A stretch of DNA of 62,239 nucleotides from a virus: IMG/VR virus record IMGVR_UViG_3300030202_000729, positions 1 to 62,239 of that record. One strand, given 5' to 3'. The position numbers and the translations under genes were made by a program. The notes under the pieces are model-generated. The model was not told where the DNA came from, did no database searches, and saw only the letters and a program-made list of their open reading frames with translations. Below are positions 29,791 through 37,966 of the stretch, piece by piece (the first letter of the stretch is position 1; each line of letters starts with the position of its first letter).

Positions 29791-30156
29791 TTAAAATGAG
29801 CTCATTATAATTTCATCTACTACTTCTTGAACGTCTTTTTTTGTTGCTTCAAGCTGCATCATAATATTAGCTTGAAAACGTTCTACTTCTTCTCCTTCAT
29901 TAAATACAATAATAGTTGGAACTACAACTATCTTGTGTTCTATCTGCATGCTGGGGTCAGAAGCTATATCAATCCTACGAGCACTGCAATCACTTATCTT
30001 ATCGATCCATGCGACGCCGTTAGCAGCATTAAAGCTGGCATTGAATTCTACAACGCAGATTCCTGAATTATCAATTTCAGGGTCTTCTACCGGTACGGAT
30101 ATATATACTGCTGTAGACAGTAGAACCGTAGATAATATTGCTAGTGTTATTTTCAT
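29791..30156 (-). CDS. Exported thioredoxin-fold protein lacking the CXXC active site
   Basis: 121 residues. An N-terminal hydrophobic segment (MKITLAILSTVLLSTAVYIS) is a signal peptide or anchor. The domain reads ICVVEFNASFNAANGV, then ARRIDIA, then VVVPTIIVFNEGEEVERFQA: the beta-alpha-beta layout and the cis-Pro strand (VVPTIIVF) of thioredoxins. Where thioredoxins have WCxxC this one has FNAAN, so no redox cysteines remain there. It is linked by TAATG to the coiled-coil membrane gene upstream and is the fourth gene of the envelope module. It probably acts outside the inner membrane as a binding or scaffold domain, not as an oxidoreductase. Confidence 0.7.
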   Translation of the reverse strand: MKITLAILSTVLLSTAVYISVPVEDPEIDNSGICVVEFNASFNAANGVAWIDKISDCSARRIDIASDPSMQIEHKIVVVPTIIVFNEGEEVERFQANIMMQLEATKKDVQEVVDEIIMSSF

Positions 30157-30440
30157 TATTTCAATTTATCGATCTTTTCTTCTATGCGGTCAAGATCTTC
30201 TTTTAGTTCTTTAACATCTTCTTGCGTAGTCATGATTGTTTGACGGACCAGCTGATCCTTCATGTCAAACTCCATGCGTGTGATCTCTGGTAGGGGAGGT
30301 TCAGGTAGTTCTTTAGCTAGAGCTATATCAGCTTGTAGCGTAAAGTACATACCAATTAAAGCAGCCAACCCCGCTGCTGCCATCCCTATTGTTTTAAGAT
30401 CTAATGTTACTTTAGTATCTTCTCCTATTTGCTTTGCCAT
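30156..30440 (-). CDS. Single-span membrane protein with coiled-coil tail
   Basis: 94 residues. After a polar N-terminus (GEDTKVTLDLKTIG), a membrane helix spans about 18-36 (GMAAAGLAALIGMYFTL). There follows a proline-rich hinge (LPEPPLPEI) and a heptad-like helix to the C-terminus (EDVKELKEDLDRIEEKIDKL). This layout recurs in phages beside lysis or envelope genes. A cytoplasmic N-terminus with a periplasmic coiled coil would fit an inner-membrane spanin-like subunit or a tether; no partner spanin lipoprotein is visible. It sits one base after the barrel gene. Confidence 0.6.
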   Translation of the reverse strand: MAKQIGEDTKVTLDLKTIGMAAAGLAALIGMYFTLQADIALAKELPEPPLPEITRMEFDMKDQLVRQTIMTTQEDVKELKEDLDRIEEKIDKLK

Positions 30441-30441
30441 C

Positions 30442-31488
30442 TTATAGTAGTATATAATTTATCCCCACAGAGAAGTCGTGCCACTCTCTATTCCAATATC
30501 TGTTATATTTTCCCTCTAGGAACACGCCGAGGCTTTTTGTAATCTTTGTACCAAACACCAATCCTGCTCCAAAGTCAACCCATTGATCGCTGTTGACAAA
30601 GTTGTGGTATGAGTATTCCCCATCTGTATTCAAATGGTAAGGCATCATGTTACCCCAACTATGTACCCAGAAGTCTTTGCTGTAGTGGTAGTAGTCAAAG
30701 CCTATAACAACTGAGTGTACCCATTGGTCTTGAAGCTCTGATCTCTTAGACGCTACGTAATCATCTAGAACTTGAGGTATTATTACCTGTTCCCAAATTA
30801 CAGCATCGTTAGCTACAAGCTCACCCTGAGGGTTAAAGAACTCTTCTGTATTTACATCAATGCTGTACCCTTCTTGCAACGCAAGTGAAGTGTAGTGTAT
30901 TTGATCATTGTCAAGTACCCACTCCTGCAATGGATCGTATCCATAAGGCTCAGAGATTCTTTGCATTACACCTACATTGACTGAGAACTTCTTACCAATC
31001 TTAGCTCGTAGTCTTTGTGATCCCTCGAAGTAACTAATGTCAGCAAAGCCGTCCTGCAGGTATTCTGCTTTTACAACCCACCAATCATCTATGTATCGTA
31101 TGAAGTAATCTTGATCTAGGAAGTTGCGTCCTTGTTGTCTTCTCCAATCTGCTTCTGCAAGGAACTCAAGTCCGTTGAATTTTCCAACTGTTGCTGCGTC
31201 CCCGTACGTTTTCTCAGTGCCATCATAGAATACATTAGCTCTGTTCTCATAGCCAAAACGCGCAATCTTTCGGACCCCAAGCGTAAGAGAGTAGTCAAAG
31301 GGTGTTTCAATAACCCCGGTTGTAAGTGCTCCGGTAGTGACAGAATATACGTCATCATCAGATACCGAGTTGCCGCCATTAGCCGCTGCGTAGAACGTCG
31401 CTCTTCTAAGCACTTTCTTGTAGAAGTCTCCTTGTGCATAGTTTGTAAGTGGGAGTAAAGCCAGTAATATGATTAGTAGGTACCTCAT
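30442..31488 (-). CDS. Phage-encoded outer-membrane beta-barrel protein
   Basis: 348 residues. A clear signal peptide (MRYLLIILLALLPLTNYAQG) is followed by many amphipathic strands alternating aromatic and polar residues (for example FSVNVGVMQRI, WVDFGAGLVFGT, LGVFLEGKYNRYW). The C-terminal strand WHDFSVGINYILL ends in hydrophobic residues, as outer-membrane barrels do. It lacks the DPQF...NPAYAG pattern of PorP/SprF proteins. It overlaps the T9SS cargo gene by four bases (ATGA), so the two are co-translated. Possible roles are receptor masking, superinfection exclusion or partnership with the cargo. Placement in the outer membrane is well supported; the role is not. Confidence 0.75.
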   Translation of the reverse strand: MRYLLIILLALLPLTNYAQGDFYKKVLRRATFYAAANGGNSVSDDDVYSVTTGALTTGVIETPFDYSLTLGVRKIARFGYENRANVFYDGTEKTYGDAATVGKFNGLEFLAEADWRRQQGRNFLDQDYFIRYIDDWWVVKAEYLQDGFADISYFEGSQRLRAKIGKKFSVNVGVMQRISEPYGYDPLQEWVLDNDQIHYTSLALQEGYSIDVNTEEFFNPQGELVANDAVIWEQVIIPQVLDDYVASKRSELQDQWVHSVVIGFDYYHYSKDFWVHSWGNMMPYHLNTDGEYSYHNFVNSDQWVDFGAGLVFGTKITKSLGVFLEGKYNRYWNREWHDFSVGINYILL

Positions 31489-33542
31489 TGCTTTACGATT
31501 GTTTGTTTAAATACTCTGTTCTTGTAATTGATTACTACAGTGTAAACACCTGCAGCTGGTAGCTCTATTTGGGTATCAGCAGTCATCAGTACTTTCTGTC
31601 CTGTAGAACTATACACTGTAGTAAGTGTACCTTCTGGGGCTTGTACATTAATGTAGTCTCTCGTAGGATTAGGATATACTCTTACCTGATCCATATGTGT
31701 AGGTACATTTGTTATTCCGTCGCCGCAGTAGCCGTACATCTCTACACACACCTCATCCCAACCTACTTCACAGCAGTAAGGATCTACAGAGATTACCCAT
31801 GCATAGCACTGGTCATTCAACCAATATGGTTCTCCTGGTCCTGTAATGCATCCTGCATCATAGAAACAATCAGTAGATGTATTGGCCTCTTCGTTGTAGT
31901 TGTATGCGTCTAGGTCCATACATCCTTCTACTATAGCTACACAGCTGTTGTTATCTACGTTAGCTTCAGGCTCGTAGTTTAATGCATCTTGATTAGTGCA
32001 CCCAAAGACTGCTAGTGTTTGACAGCTGCCATCATCGTAGTCAGCTTCAAAGCCTTGCGTATAGTATTCTAGGTAGCCTGCTTGATCACACCCTGGGTTG
32101 TAGTAGCATGTTCCGTCTTCGCTATTTACATCAGGGTTAAAGTTAAATGCTAGGCTATCTGTACACCCGTATGAGAATGGGATACAGCTAGTTCCGCAGT
32201 AGGGAGTAAAGCTGTATACATTCCACTCAGGGTTCTTGAATGGTTGAAGCGCTCCCTGACCATTGTCAAAAAACGGGTTGAGTCCTTCTACCATTAGTGT
32301 GTCTTCAAGCTCGTTTGTTACGAGTATAGAGTTGTGGAGTGTTTGAAACTCCGTCTCTTGGGGAGGCTGTTGGGGGCTGCCTATTTCAAAGTAGTATACG
32401 TCAACCTTTTCGTCAGAGTCAAGAACTAGGTCCCACGACTGAGAGAACTGTCCAGGACCCATGGTAAAGATCCACTGTAGATCACCTTGTTTTACGCCTA
32501 TATGTGAGTTACCCCACCCATCTCCAGCTGCGTCTCCAATTCTTATAGTTGTAAGGCACGGGCTGTTTAGGTCTGAGATTGTAGCAATTGAATCATAGTT
32601 GAATGCTGTTGAATCCATGCAGCCCCATGTATGAAGCACTTCACATGTGTCTTGTGCTGTAGCCAGGGGATTGTAGTCTACGTAGTCATCATTCATACAT
32701 CCGACTATAACGCTATCAGCAGCACAAGGCTCTACGAATACAGGACCAGAGTAGTGGACCATACCATCATTTTCTGAGTAAGCTAAGTCTTCTAGCTCCC
32801 AAACAATTTCTTCATCGCAGGCAGTAATAACTACACCGCCATCCTGCCCACCACTTGAAGAGCCATTAAGACCATCTCCGTATGTATCTGTAAGTATAAG
32901 CTCAAATCCTAGAGCTACACAGAAGTCATAGGTATATGTAGCGAGTTGATCACCAAAGTTAAATCCGCCTGGGAGTACTTGTTCGTAGAATTGACCAACA
33001 GCTAAATCAACAAGAGTGAATCCTGTTTCGTTAGGCCAGTTGTCTAGCGTCAACTCCATGGATACAAATGCTTGACCTTCTGGACACTCACTAACATTGC
33101 AGGTTCCGTTGTCTACCGTAGCCCATGGATTGTAGTTGTTGGATTCATCATTTGTACATCCAGGCACGGGAAGAGCACAAGGCTCTAACATAAAAGGAAC
33201 TGTTATCTGTGCAGTGTTGAAGTCAAATACTGACAAGTCAAGACCACAGTCATTGTTTAGTTTAAACCAACCTTCTCCAAACTGACAGCAAATACCGTCA
33301 CCGAACTGATCGTTCACTACAAGATTGTACTCACCTGATGGTAAGGGTATAAGCTGTTCTGTATAAGACGAGTCAGCATATGGACCTCCAGATGCAAACG
33401 CACTGTCAGATCCAACCATGTATATCTCCCAAGTACTTTCACTTCCGTATGAGTCGGTCTGAAACTCTAGGTTAACCCAGCTTGGTTGTGCTGCTATGAT
33501 ATTAGACAGCCCTATAAATAGTATTGTAAGTAATTGTTTCAT
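31485..33542 (-). CDS. Secreted Cys-rich repeat protein with T9SS type A sorting domain
   Basis: 685 residues from the chosen ATG (33540-33542), which overlaps the previous stop as ATGA and gives the best signal peptide (MKQLLTILFIGLSNIIAAQ); three in-frame ATGs lie up to six codons upstream. Seen: repeats of the type GCTNxxxxNYNPxATVDNGTC near residues 128-150, 281-300, 307-330, 459-480, 513-535 and 541-560; a Cys-rich CC...WDEVC...C block near 575-606; and a C-terminal domain from about 618 (VRVYPNPTRDYINV ... GVYTVVINYKNRVFKQTIVK). The last matches the Por secretion (type A) tail that sends Bacteroidota proteins through the type IX system to the cell surface. Inference: the infected cell exports and displays this protein. 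It is very probably acquired from a flavobacterial host. Confidence 0.85.
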   Translation of the reverse strand: MKQLLTILFIGLSNIIAAQPSWVNLEFQTDSYGSESTWEIYMVGSDSAFASGGPYADSSYTEQLIPLPSGEYNLVVNDQFGDGICCQFGEGWFKLNNDCGLDLSVFDFNTAQITVPFMLEPCALPVPGCTNDESNNYNPWATVDNGTCNVSECPEGQAFVSMELTLDNWPNETGFTLVDLAVGQFYEQVLPGGFNFGDQLATYTYDFCVALGFELILTDTYGDGLNGSSSGGQDGGVVITACDEEIVWELEDLAYSENDGMVHYSGPVFVEPCAADSVIVGCMNDDYVDYNPLATAQDTCEVLHTWGCMDSTAFNYDSIATISDLNSPCLTTIRIGDAAGDGWGNSHIGVKQGDLQWIFTMGPGQFSQSWDLVLDSDEKVDVYYFEIGSPQQPPQETEFQTLHNSILVTNELEDTLMVEGLNPFFDNGQGALQPFKNPEWNVYSFTPYCGTSCIPFSYGCTDSLAFNFNPDVNSEDGTCYYNPGCDQAGYLEYYTQGFEADYDDGSCQTLAVFGCTNQDALNYEPEANVDNNSCVAIVEGCMDLDAYNYNEEANTSTDCFYDAGCITGPGEPYWLNDQCYAWVISVDPYCCEVGWDEVCVEMYGYCGDGITNVPTHMDQVRVYPNPTRDYINVQAPEGTLTTVYSSTGQKVLMTADTQIELPAAGVYTVVINYKNRVFKQTIVKQ

Positions 33543-33814
33543 TTGCATCTGCATCTCCACTTTCTAAGTGCTTTGTTAATACGTGAGTTAGGATCTCTTT
33601 TTCCCTTAGATCCTGTTCGTCTTTTCTTCATACCGCACATACGAGCACAGAATGATTTACGTCTAGACTTTTTCTTGCCTTTGGGGTTCTTCTCAGTAAC
33701 CGCCATAGATAACTTACTGCCTGGATTGGCTTTACGATAAGAAGCAATGCCTTTGCGGTTTAGTCCGCCAGACTTGCTTTTACCCTCTTTCCGTGTCCAT
33801 GCTGCCGTTGCCAT
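33539..33814 (-). CDS. Small basic phage protein (91 aa)
   Basis: 91 residues, with a pattern known from many phages: AWTRKEGKSKSGGLNRKG, ASYRKANPGSKL, then RRKSFCARMCGMKKR and DPNSRINKALRKWRC. It is strongly basic with four Cys near the middle and end (possible metal site). Function unknown. Its ATG overlaps the stop of the 75-residue gene upstream, and its stop overlaps the start of the T9SS cargo gene. One of a set of at least five small basic proteins in this late block. Confidence 0.7.
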   Translation of the reverse strand: MATAAWTRKEGKSKSGGLNRKGIASYRKANPGSKLSMAVTEKNPKGKKKSRRKSFCARMCGMKKRRTGSKGKRDPNSRINKALRKWRCRCK

Positions 33815-34041
33815 TACCTAGGATCTGTATTGTCAGACCAGTCGTCTCCTTTAAGGATAGTACTTATCTCTTCATATGTGTACTCAGTTGTTCCGTCAAG
33901 GAACGAGGGTTTATCTCCAATGTACTTGATAACAACTTGTTGCCCATCCAAAGCATGTCTAAGTTTACTTAAGTTAGTAAACGGTAGTTGAGAAAAGTCT
34001 AATGACTCTGCCGTTGATTTATCTATTATTGTCCAGCCCAT
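33814..34041 (-). CDS. Hypothetical protein (75 aa)
   Basis: 75 residues beginning MGWTIIDKSTAESLDFSQLP, acidic at the end (EEISTILKGDDWSDNTDPR). A small alpha/beta fold is plausible. No motif recognised. It lies between the LamG-like appendage gene (11 bases upstream) and the small basic gene (overlapping stop/start), on the same strand with matching spacing, which supports it as a real gene. Confidence 0.5.
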   Translation of the reverse strand: MGWTIIDKSTAESLDFSQLPFTNLSKLRHALDGQQVVIKYIGDKPSFLDGTTEYTYEEISTILKGDDWSDNTDPR

Positions 34042-34052
34042 TTTAATTTATT

Positions 34053-34862
34053 TTAACTTGGTACACTAGTACTAGCTGTTGGATTTCCTTCCATTGTCAA
34101 TGATACTCCATTAAGACCACGGTCTTCTGAAAGATCACTTTGAGTACTTCCTACAAATCTGTAGTAACGGTTTAATCTATTTGAATTATCATAATTACCA
34201 TTATCTTCTGTAAGATCAAATGGTACTCCTGAGTTATATATAGCTGCTACTGAATCTGAATCAATAGGAATACTAAATATAGCAATCTCATCCATACTTC
34301 CAGTAAAGTGTTGGGACGCAACTCCATTAGAGTCATCTGCTCCAAAAAGCAAACCTCGTCCACTAGTCACTGTTGTAGCCTCTTGAAAGTTTTTTGTTTT
34401 AGTAGCACCAGTACCTACTTGCGATCCATTTATATAAAGAGTATGAGTACCGTTAGTTGAGTCGTCTGCTCCTCTGGCTATTACATACGCCAAATGCGTC
34501 CAAGTGTCATTAGTGTCTGTAAAACTTGGATTGATTAATTGTATAGTTGCACCAGTTGCACCTCCTAATTTTATAAACATTGAAAATACATCAACAGATG
34601 CATTAAGATATTGATACATACACTCAAATCCTCCCGCAAGAACGTTACCCGTATCACTATAACCAAATAGATTAAAGGTGCTGTCGTACGTTGTTTTAAA
34701 CCAAAAAGAAATACTAAGGCCCGTTCCCCTTATCAAAGTTTGAAGATCAGCTTCGGCAAAAATATCTAGAGCATCGCCTGTACCGTCAAACTCAAGTGAC
34801 TGTAAGTTCTCATATCCTCCTAGAACGGAGTACGATGATATTGATGTTCCTAGACCTAACAT
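34053..34862 (-). CDS. LamG/concanavalin A-like appendage protein
   Basis: 269 residues. From about 20 to 220 the order of strands fits a laminin-G/concanavalin A-like jelly roll: LQSLEFDGTGDALDI, then LSISFWFKTTYDSTFNLFG, WTHLAYVIARG, HTLYINGSQVGT, and FTGSMDEIAIFSIPI followed by AAIYNSGVPFDL. These last two are the typical end of LamG_3 domains. There is no signal peptide, so it is probably carried on the virion as a glycan-binding decoration or tail-tip protein. It lies two bases after the 148-residue gene. Confidence 0.75.
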   Translation of the reverse strand: MLGLGTSISSYSVLGGYENLQSLEFDGTGDALDIFAEADLQTLIRGTGLSISFWFKTTYDSTFNLFGYSDTGNVLAGGFECMYQYLNASVDVFSMFIKLGGATGATIQLINPSFTDTNDTWTHLAYVIARGADDSTNGTHTLYINGSQVGTGATKTKNFQEATTVTSGRGLLFGADDSNGVASQHFTGSMDEIAIFSIPIDSDSVAAIYNSGVPFDLTEDNGNYDNSNRLNRYYRFVGSTQSDLSEDRGLNGVSLTMEGNPTASTSVPS

Positions 34863-34863
34863 G

Positions 34864-35310
34864 TTATGATCCTGCTACTGATACTGTTACACCTGCTGCT
34901 GCGTATCCTATCATCTTACCACTATCAAGTTCCACAACTCCAAAGTTGCCGTAGATAGTCATACCCTTAGGTATAGTAAGAGTCCCAGACAAGTCTTGTA
35001 TTGATCCAGAATCATCACTTTCTGTAATGTTGGTATCACCTTCACTTGCATCAATTACTGAATCCTCCAACGCACTGAGTGCATAGAAAGGTCCTGTAAA
35101 AGCTTTAGTGCCGCTTAGCAGGACTGTAGATGTAGGAGCCGAAACTCGGTCCATTCTTTCATCAATAGTATCAAGTACAGCATCAATTGCAGTTAGCAAA
35201 GTATTTGCTGAATCTTGAGCTGTTTTGGTTTCTTCTGTAGCTTTTTGGGTTGCTACAGAGGCCTTTCTTTGTTTGTCGAGAAGTCTTTCTCGTGTTGTAT
35301 TAAGTGCCAT
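34864..35310 (-). CDS. Small fibre-type protein with N-terminal coiled coil
   Basis: 148 residues. Residues 1-55 form a probable coiled coil (RERLLDKQRKASVATQKATE ... IDAVLDTIDERMDRV). The C-terminal half is beta-rich with LTIPKGMTIYGNFGVVEL and GKMIGYAAAGV, a pattern common in small phage fibre or cap proteins. A trimeric appendage is likely. It precedes the LamG-like gene by one base and may anchor it. Confidence 0.55.
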   Translation of the reverse strand: MALNTTRERLLDKQRKASVATQKATEETKTAQDSANTLLTAIDAVLDTIDERMDRVSAPTSTVLLSGTKAFTGPFYALSALEDSVIDASEGDTNITESDDSGSIQDLSGTLTIPKGMTIYGNFGVVELDSGKMIGYAAAGVTVSVAGS

Positions 35311-35312
35311 AA

Positions 35313-35975
35313 TTAGTTTTGTTGTCTATCGTTAGAAGTATCATTTTGTCCAGTGGACATCAAGGTTAGTTCTCCTGTAGCTATGCCGTTAGTGATAATA
35401 CTAACCATATCCATAGGAAGCGGGTAAGGGGACTGGTCATCATAACATTGTCCATCTTCACATGTAGCAAACTCTGCTACTGTTCTAGGGTCTTCAAATA
35501 CCCCTCTTACATTTACCGCCTCAAGTCCTTTAGGGTTGTAGATGTATATGTATTCATCTATAACGTAGAACTTGGTTTGGCCCGCTGTGTATTTATCATA
35601 GGGTATGTATTCAACCTCATAAGGTTCAACTCGTGGGATTGTGCCTGTACCATTGGGCTTACCTATGAATGTAAAGGCGTCTCTAAAGTTAAATCTAACT
35701 GTTCGAGGCAACCTCTCTGACGTCCTATACACAGGACAGTCTTGTGGTAAGTTACAACATTTAGATGCATCTACCTTGATAATATCAAGACATCCTAAAT
35801 CTTGTTCAAGCGAATTAGAGACATAGCCATTTCTAGCATAGTCTCTACGTATAAACATAGCACGGTAGTGCTGTATGTTGAACTTGATCTGGTCTAGCGA
35901 TATGATTTCATCATTACTAGATCTACCAGCCCTAACAAGGTTTAGGATATTGTATGCGATCTCATCTAAAGTCAT
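35313..35975 (-). CDS. Head-tail ring/connector-type protein
   Basis: 220 residues. It opens MTLDEIAYNILNLVRAGRSS and continues with a helix ending HYRAMFIRRDYARNGY, the pattern of small ring/connector proteins in Bacteroidota podoviruses. In the middle are a Cys pair (KCCNLPQDCPVYRTSERLP) and beta strands (FYVIDEYIYIYNPKGLEAVN). The C-terminus is helical with LPMDMVSIITNGI. It overlaps the 98-residue gene by 14 bases. Function inferred from pattern. Confidence 0.6.
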   Translation of the reverse strand: MTLDEIAYNILNLVRAGRSSNDEIISLDQIKFNIQHYRAMFIRRDYARNGYVSNSLEQDLGCLDIIKVDASKCCNLPQDCPVYRTSERLPRTVRFNFRDAFTFIGKPNGTGTIPRVEPYEVEYIPYDKYTAGQTKFYVIDEYIYIYNPKGLEAVNVRGVFEDPRTVAEFATCEDGQCYDDQSPYPLPMDMVSIITNGIATGELTLMSTGQNDTSNDRQQN

Positions 35976-36258
35976 CTAACTTGTCTTTAGCACTGATTAG
36001 CTCAGCACATTTTTCGTATTCTTCACTTTCTTCAAAGTACTTAATCATATCTTCCACAACAAGCTTAAACGTGGACGGATCACTTGGGTCAAAGGGCAAG
36101 AATATCATATCAGGACTTCTATCAAGAAGCTCTGATACTGACATTTTACCAGTTGCCACATCAAAAGCATTTCTGTATGCTTCATCTAAGATCTCCAACT
36201 CCTCTTCAACTGAAGAAGAGAAGTCGTAATCGTCGTCTATGTCGTCAAATTCTAACAT
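35962..36258 (-). CDS. Small acidic protein (98 aa), start revised
   Basis: An open frame extends to 36,462, but the extra 68 residues lie inside the phosphoesterase gene. The ATG at 36,256-36,258 starts MLEFDDIDDDYDFSSSVEEE, a form seen in small acidic phage proteins, and overlaps the phosphoesterase stop by only 14 bases, so I use it. The C-terminal part reads FLPFDPSDPSTFKLVVEDMI, then KYFEESEEYEKCAELI. Possibly an assembly chaperone by charge and place; unproven. Confidence 0.6.
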   Translation of the reverse strand: MLEFDDIDDDYDFSSSVEEELEILDEAYRNAFDVATGKMSVSELLDRSPDMIFLPFDPSDPSTFKLVVEDMIKYFEESEEYEKCAELISAKDKLDDFR

Positions 36259-37384
36259 TTGTTTGTAGATAACCTTCAAGTCCTCTTTGCTTATTCCATA
36301 TATATGCCTGCCCTGTTCGTTTAGCCTCGTACCCCATCTGCTTGTGCCATTCATCGTTAGGACAAATAGATGGTAGAAACCTAACTTTGATACCTCTGTA
36401 CTCATTGACCATTTCTTTGTGGAGGTGCCCACAATGAACTTCACGGTGTTTTGTTCTTGCAAACATCTCCGGGTTTTCAGTAGCCATTATTAGTGGCATA
36501 TCAGCCGGTTTCTCTTTATCTCCGTGTGTAAACAATAACATGTTCTCTCCGTACTCATAGTACTTACGAGAGCTGTAGTTGTTGTCTACATTCACGTTGG
36601 CATCGTTTCTGAACCATCCTGCGAGTACATCTCCTGCATAGAACATGCGCTCGTAATCGTGGTTACCAGATATCACTAGTACATCAACAGGAGCGATAGT
36701 AGTTAGATAAGTTATAGTTCTTACCATTAACTGGCAGTATCCTCTAAACGTATCTTTCCATCCACCGTTGTCTTGTTGTGGTGTTCCTTTGGTAGTTGAC
36801 ATACGAAGTCCTTCGGAGTTCATACCATCATTACCTATTGGTAGTAGAATCTTTTCTATCTGTAGTCCCCTTGCTTTATGTATAAGGTCTCCTACAACGG
36901 CTAGATATTCTTCTTCTACCTCACGTAGTGATAGATTGTGGAGTTTTCCGTAGTGTATATCTGGTAGTGATACCTCATATACTACAGGGTCAGAGTACTT
37001 TTCATACTCGACCTTTGCAGCTTTCGGGCTGTATTCAGCTGCAAACTCTTCAATCTCCTGTTTGATTGCATCCATGCTCATCGATTCCCCCTTTGTTACT
37101 ACGGAGAATCGTTGGTGTCCTGATACCGTTTGCCAGAACTTTACGCTAGATACATCACCAGGTGCGATGCCATTCTTGTCAAGGAACGTTTGGAACTCAC
37201 TGATAACACTTTCATTATTGTTGGCGTTATCATCAGGCTGTTCCTTAGCCTTTTTTCTTGATTCGTAGAGCGCTGTCTCACAAAGTTCAACATCACACTC
37301 TAGTCTTCCTGAGAGTACTTCCGCACTCTTTTTCAAATACCCAGGCTTCCCCGTTAGGAAGTCTTTGATTTCATTTATAGTCAT
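36245..37384 (-). CDS. Calcineurin-like metallophosphoesterase
   Basis: 379 residues. The five metal-binding blocks of the family are visible: DIHYG (Asp142, His144), GND (184-186), SGNHDYER (239-246), THGDKE (His287) and CGHLHK (318-323). Residues 1-110 are an added helical N-terminus that could be a small DNA-binding domain. The first block is D-I-H and the second reads GNDG where GD is usual. Possible substrates are DNA or RNA ends (SbcD/Mre11-like) or cyclic nucleotides; none is shown. It lies among virion genes, between the 43-residue and 98-residue genes. Confidence 0.8.
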   Translation of the reverse strand: MTINEIKDFLTGKPGYLKKSAEVLSGRLECDVELCETALYESRKKAKEQPDDNANNNESVISEFQTFLDKNGIAPGDVSSVKFWQTVSGHQRFSVVTKGESMSMDAIKQEIEEFAAEYSPKAAKVEYEKYSDPVVYEVSLPDIHYGKLHNLSLREVEEEYLAVVGDLIHKARGLQIEKILLPIGNDGMNSEGLRMSTTKGTPQQDNGGWKDTFRGYCQLMVRTITYLTTIAPVDVLVISGNHDYERMFYAGDVLAGWFRNDANVNVDNNYSSRKYYEYGENMLLFTHGDKEKPADMPLIMATENPEMFARTKHREVHCGHLHKEMVNEYRGIKVRFLPSICPNDEWHKQMGYEAKRTGQAYIWNKQRGLEGYLQTNVRI

Positions 37385-37396
37385 GTGTTTGGTTTA

Positions 37397-37528
37397 TTAT
37401 GACCCACAATTTTCACACTCCTCGGGATTTTCTATGTTACACGTTATCTCACCAGATTTAATTTTATCTTCTTGCTTCTTCAGCTTATCCTGATCTAAAA
37501 AGCTAATGTCATCGAATTCATCTTCCAT
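37397..37528 (-). CDS. Small acidic protein with C-terminal CxxC (43 aa)
   Basis: A 43-residue frame with ATG 37,526-37,528 overlapping the holin stop (TAATG) and TAA at 37,397-37,399. It reads MEDEFDDISFLDQDKLKKQE, then a segment with ITCNIENPEECENCGS. The three Cys near the end could bind zinc. Size and ending recur in Bacteroidota phages beside holin genes. Function unknown. Confidence 0.6.
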   Translation of the reverse strand: MEDEFDDISFLDQDKLKKQEDKIKSGEITCNIENPEECENCGS

Positions 37529-37965
37529 TACTTCTTTGCCTTCTTCTCGATAGTTCTACCAGCAAAGTAGGCACCAAATGCTGTAAGCATCAGTAGCTCG
37601 AGTAGAGATACGTAGGAGTCTTTTACGTTGAATGCTACGTTGTCCATGCTGTCTATAAACATAGTTACCATAAACATCCCCATAAGGCATATAAGCGTGA
37701 CAGGACGTATCAGCTTTGCAAGCTTAACATCACTGCCCATATCGGCCTTCCAACGCTCTGTAACGTTCTCCTGGAATCTAACCTCAGCATCAATTACACG
37801 CTGAGCTTCTGCAGGATCTACACCAGGTTCGTTGTCCAAAAGGTTTTTGACTACACCTAGTGCACCACTGTCTGGTAGAAGGTCTCCTACTACACCTAGT
37901 ACTTTCGGTGCTTTGCTTGCTAGCCAAGCTCCTAGCTTTGTATCTTTTATCTTACCCTTACTCAT
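37528..37965 (-). CDS. Holin (3TM superfamily type)
   Basis: 145 residues. An N-terminal amphipathic segment (about 12-45, APKVLGVVGDLLPDSGALGV) is followed by the conserved RWKADM (71-76) and two membrane helices at about 86-106 (IRPVTLICLMGMFMVTMF) and 117-136 (YVSLLELLMLTAFGAYFAGR). This order, with RWKADM before IRP, fits holins of the 3TM superfamily, where the first helix is weakly hydrophobic. It would form inner-membrane lesions at lysis to let the amidase (59,790) reach peptidoglycan. The basic tail KKAKK is typical. Confidence 0.8.
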   Translation of the reverse strand: MSKGKIKDTKLGAWLASKAPKVLGVVGDLLPDSGALGVVKNLLDNEPGVDPAEAQRVIDAEVRFQENVTERWKADMGSDVKLAKLIRPVTLICLMGMFMVTMFIDSMDNVAFNVKDSYVSLLELLMLTAFGAYFAGRTIEKKAKK

Positions 37966-37966
37966 A

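Noticed and set aside
30442-31488. PorP/SprF identity for the barrel protein
   Set aside because: It neighbours a T9SS cargo but lacks the DPQF and NPAYAG signatures, and type A tails do not need an SprF partner.
35962-36462. 166-residue form of the small acidic protein
   Set aside because: The first 68 residues overlap the phosphoesterase gene almost fully; the inner ATG gives the normal short overlap.
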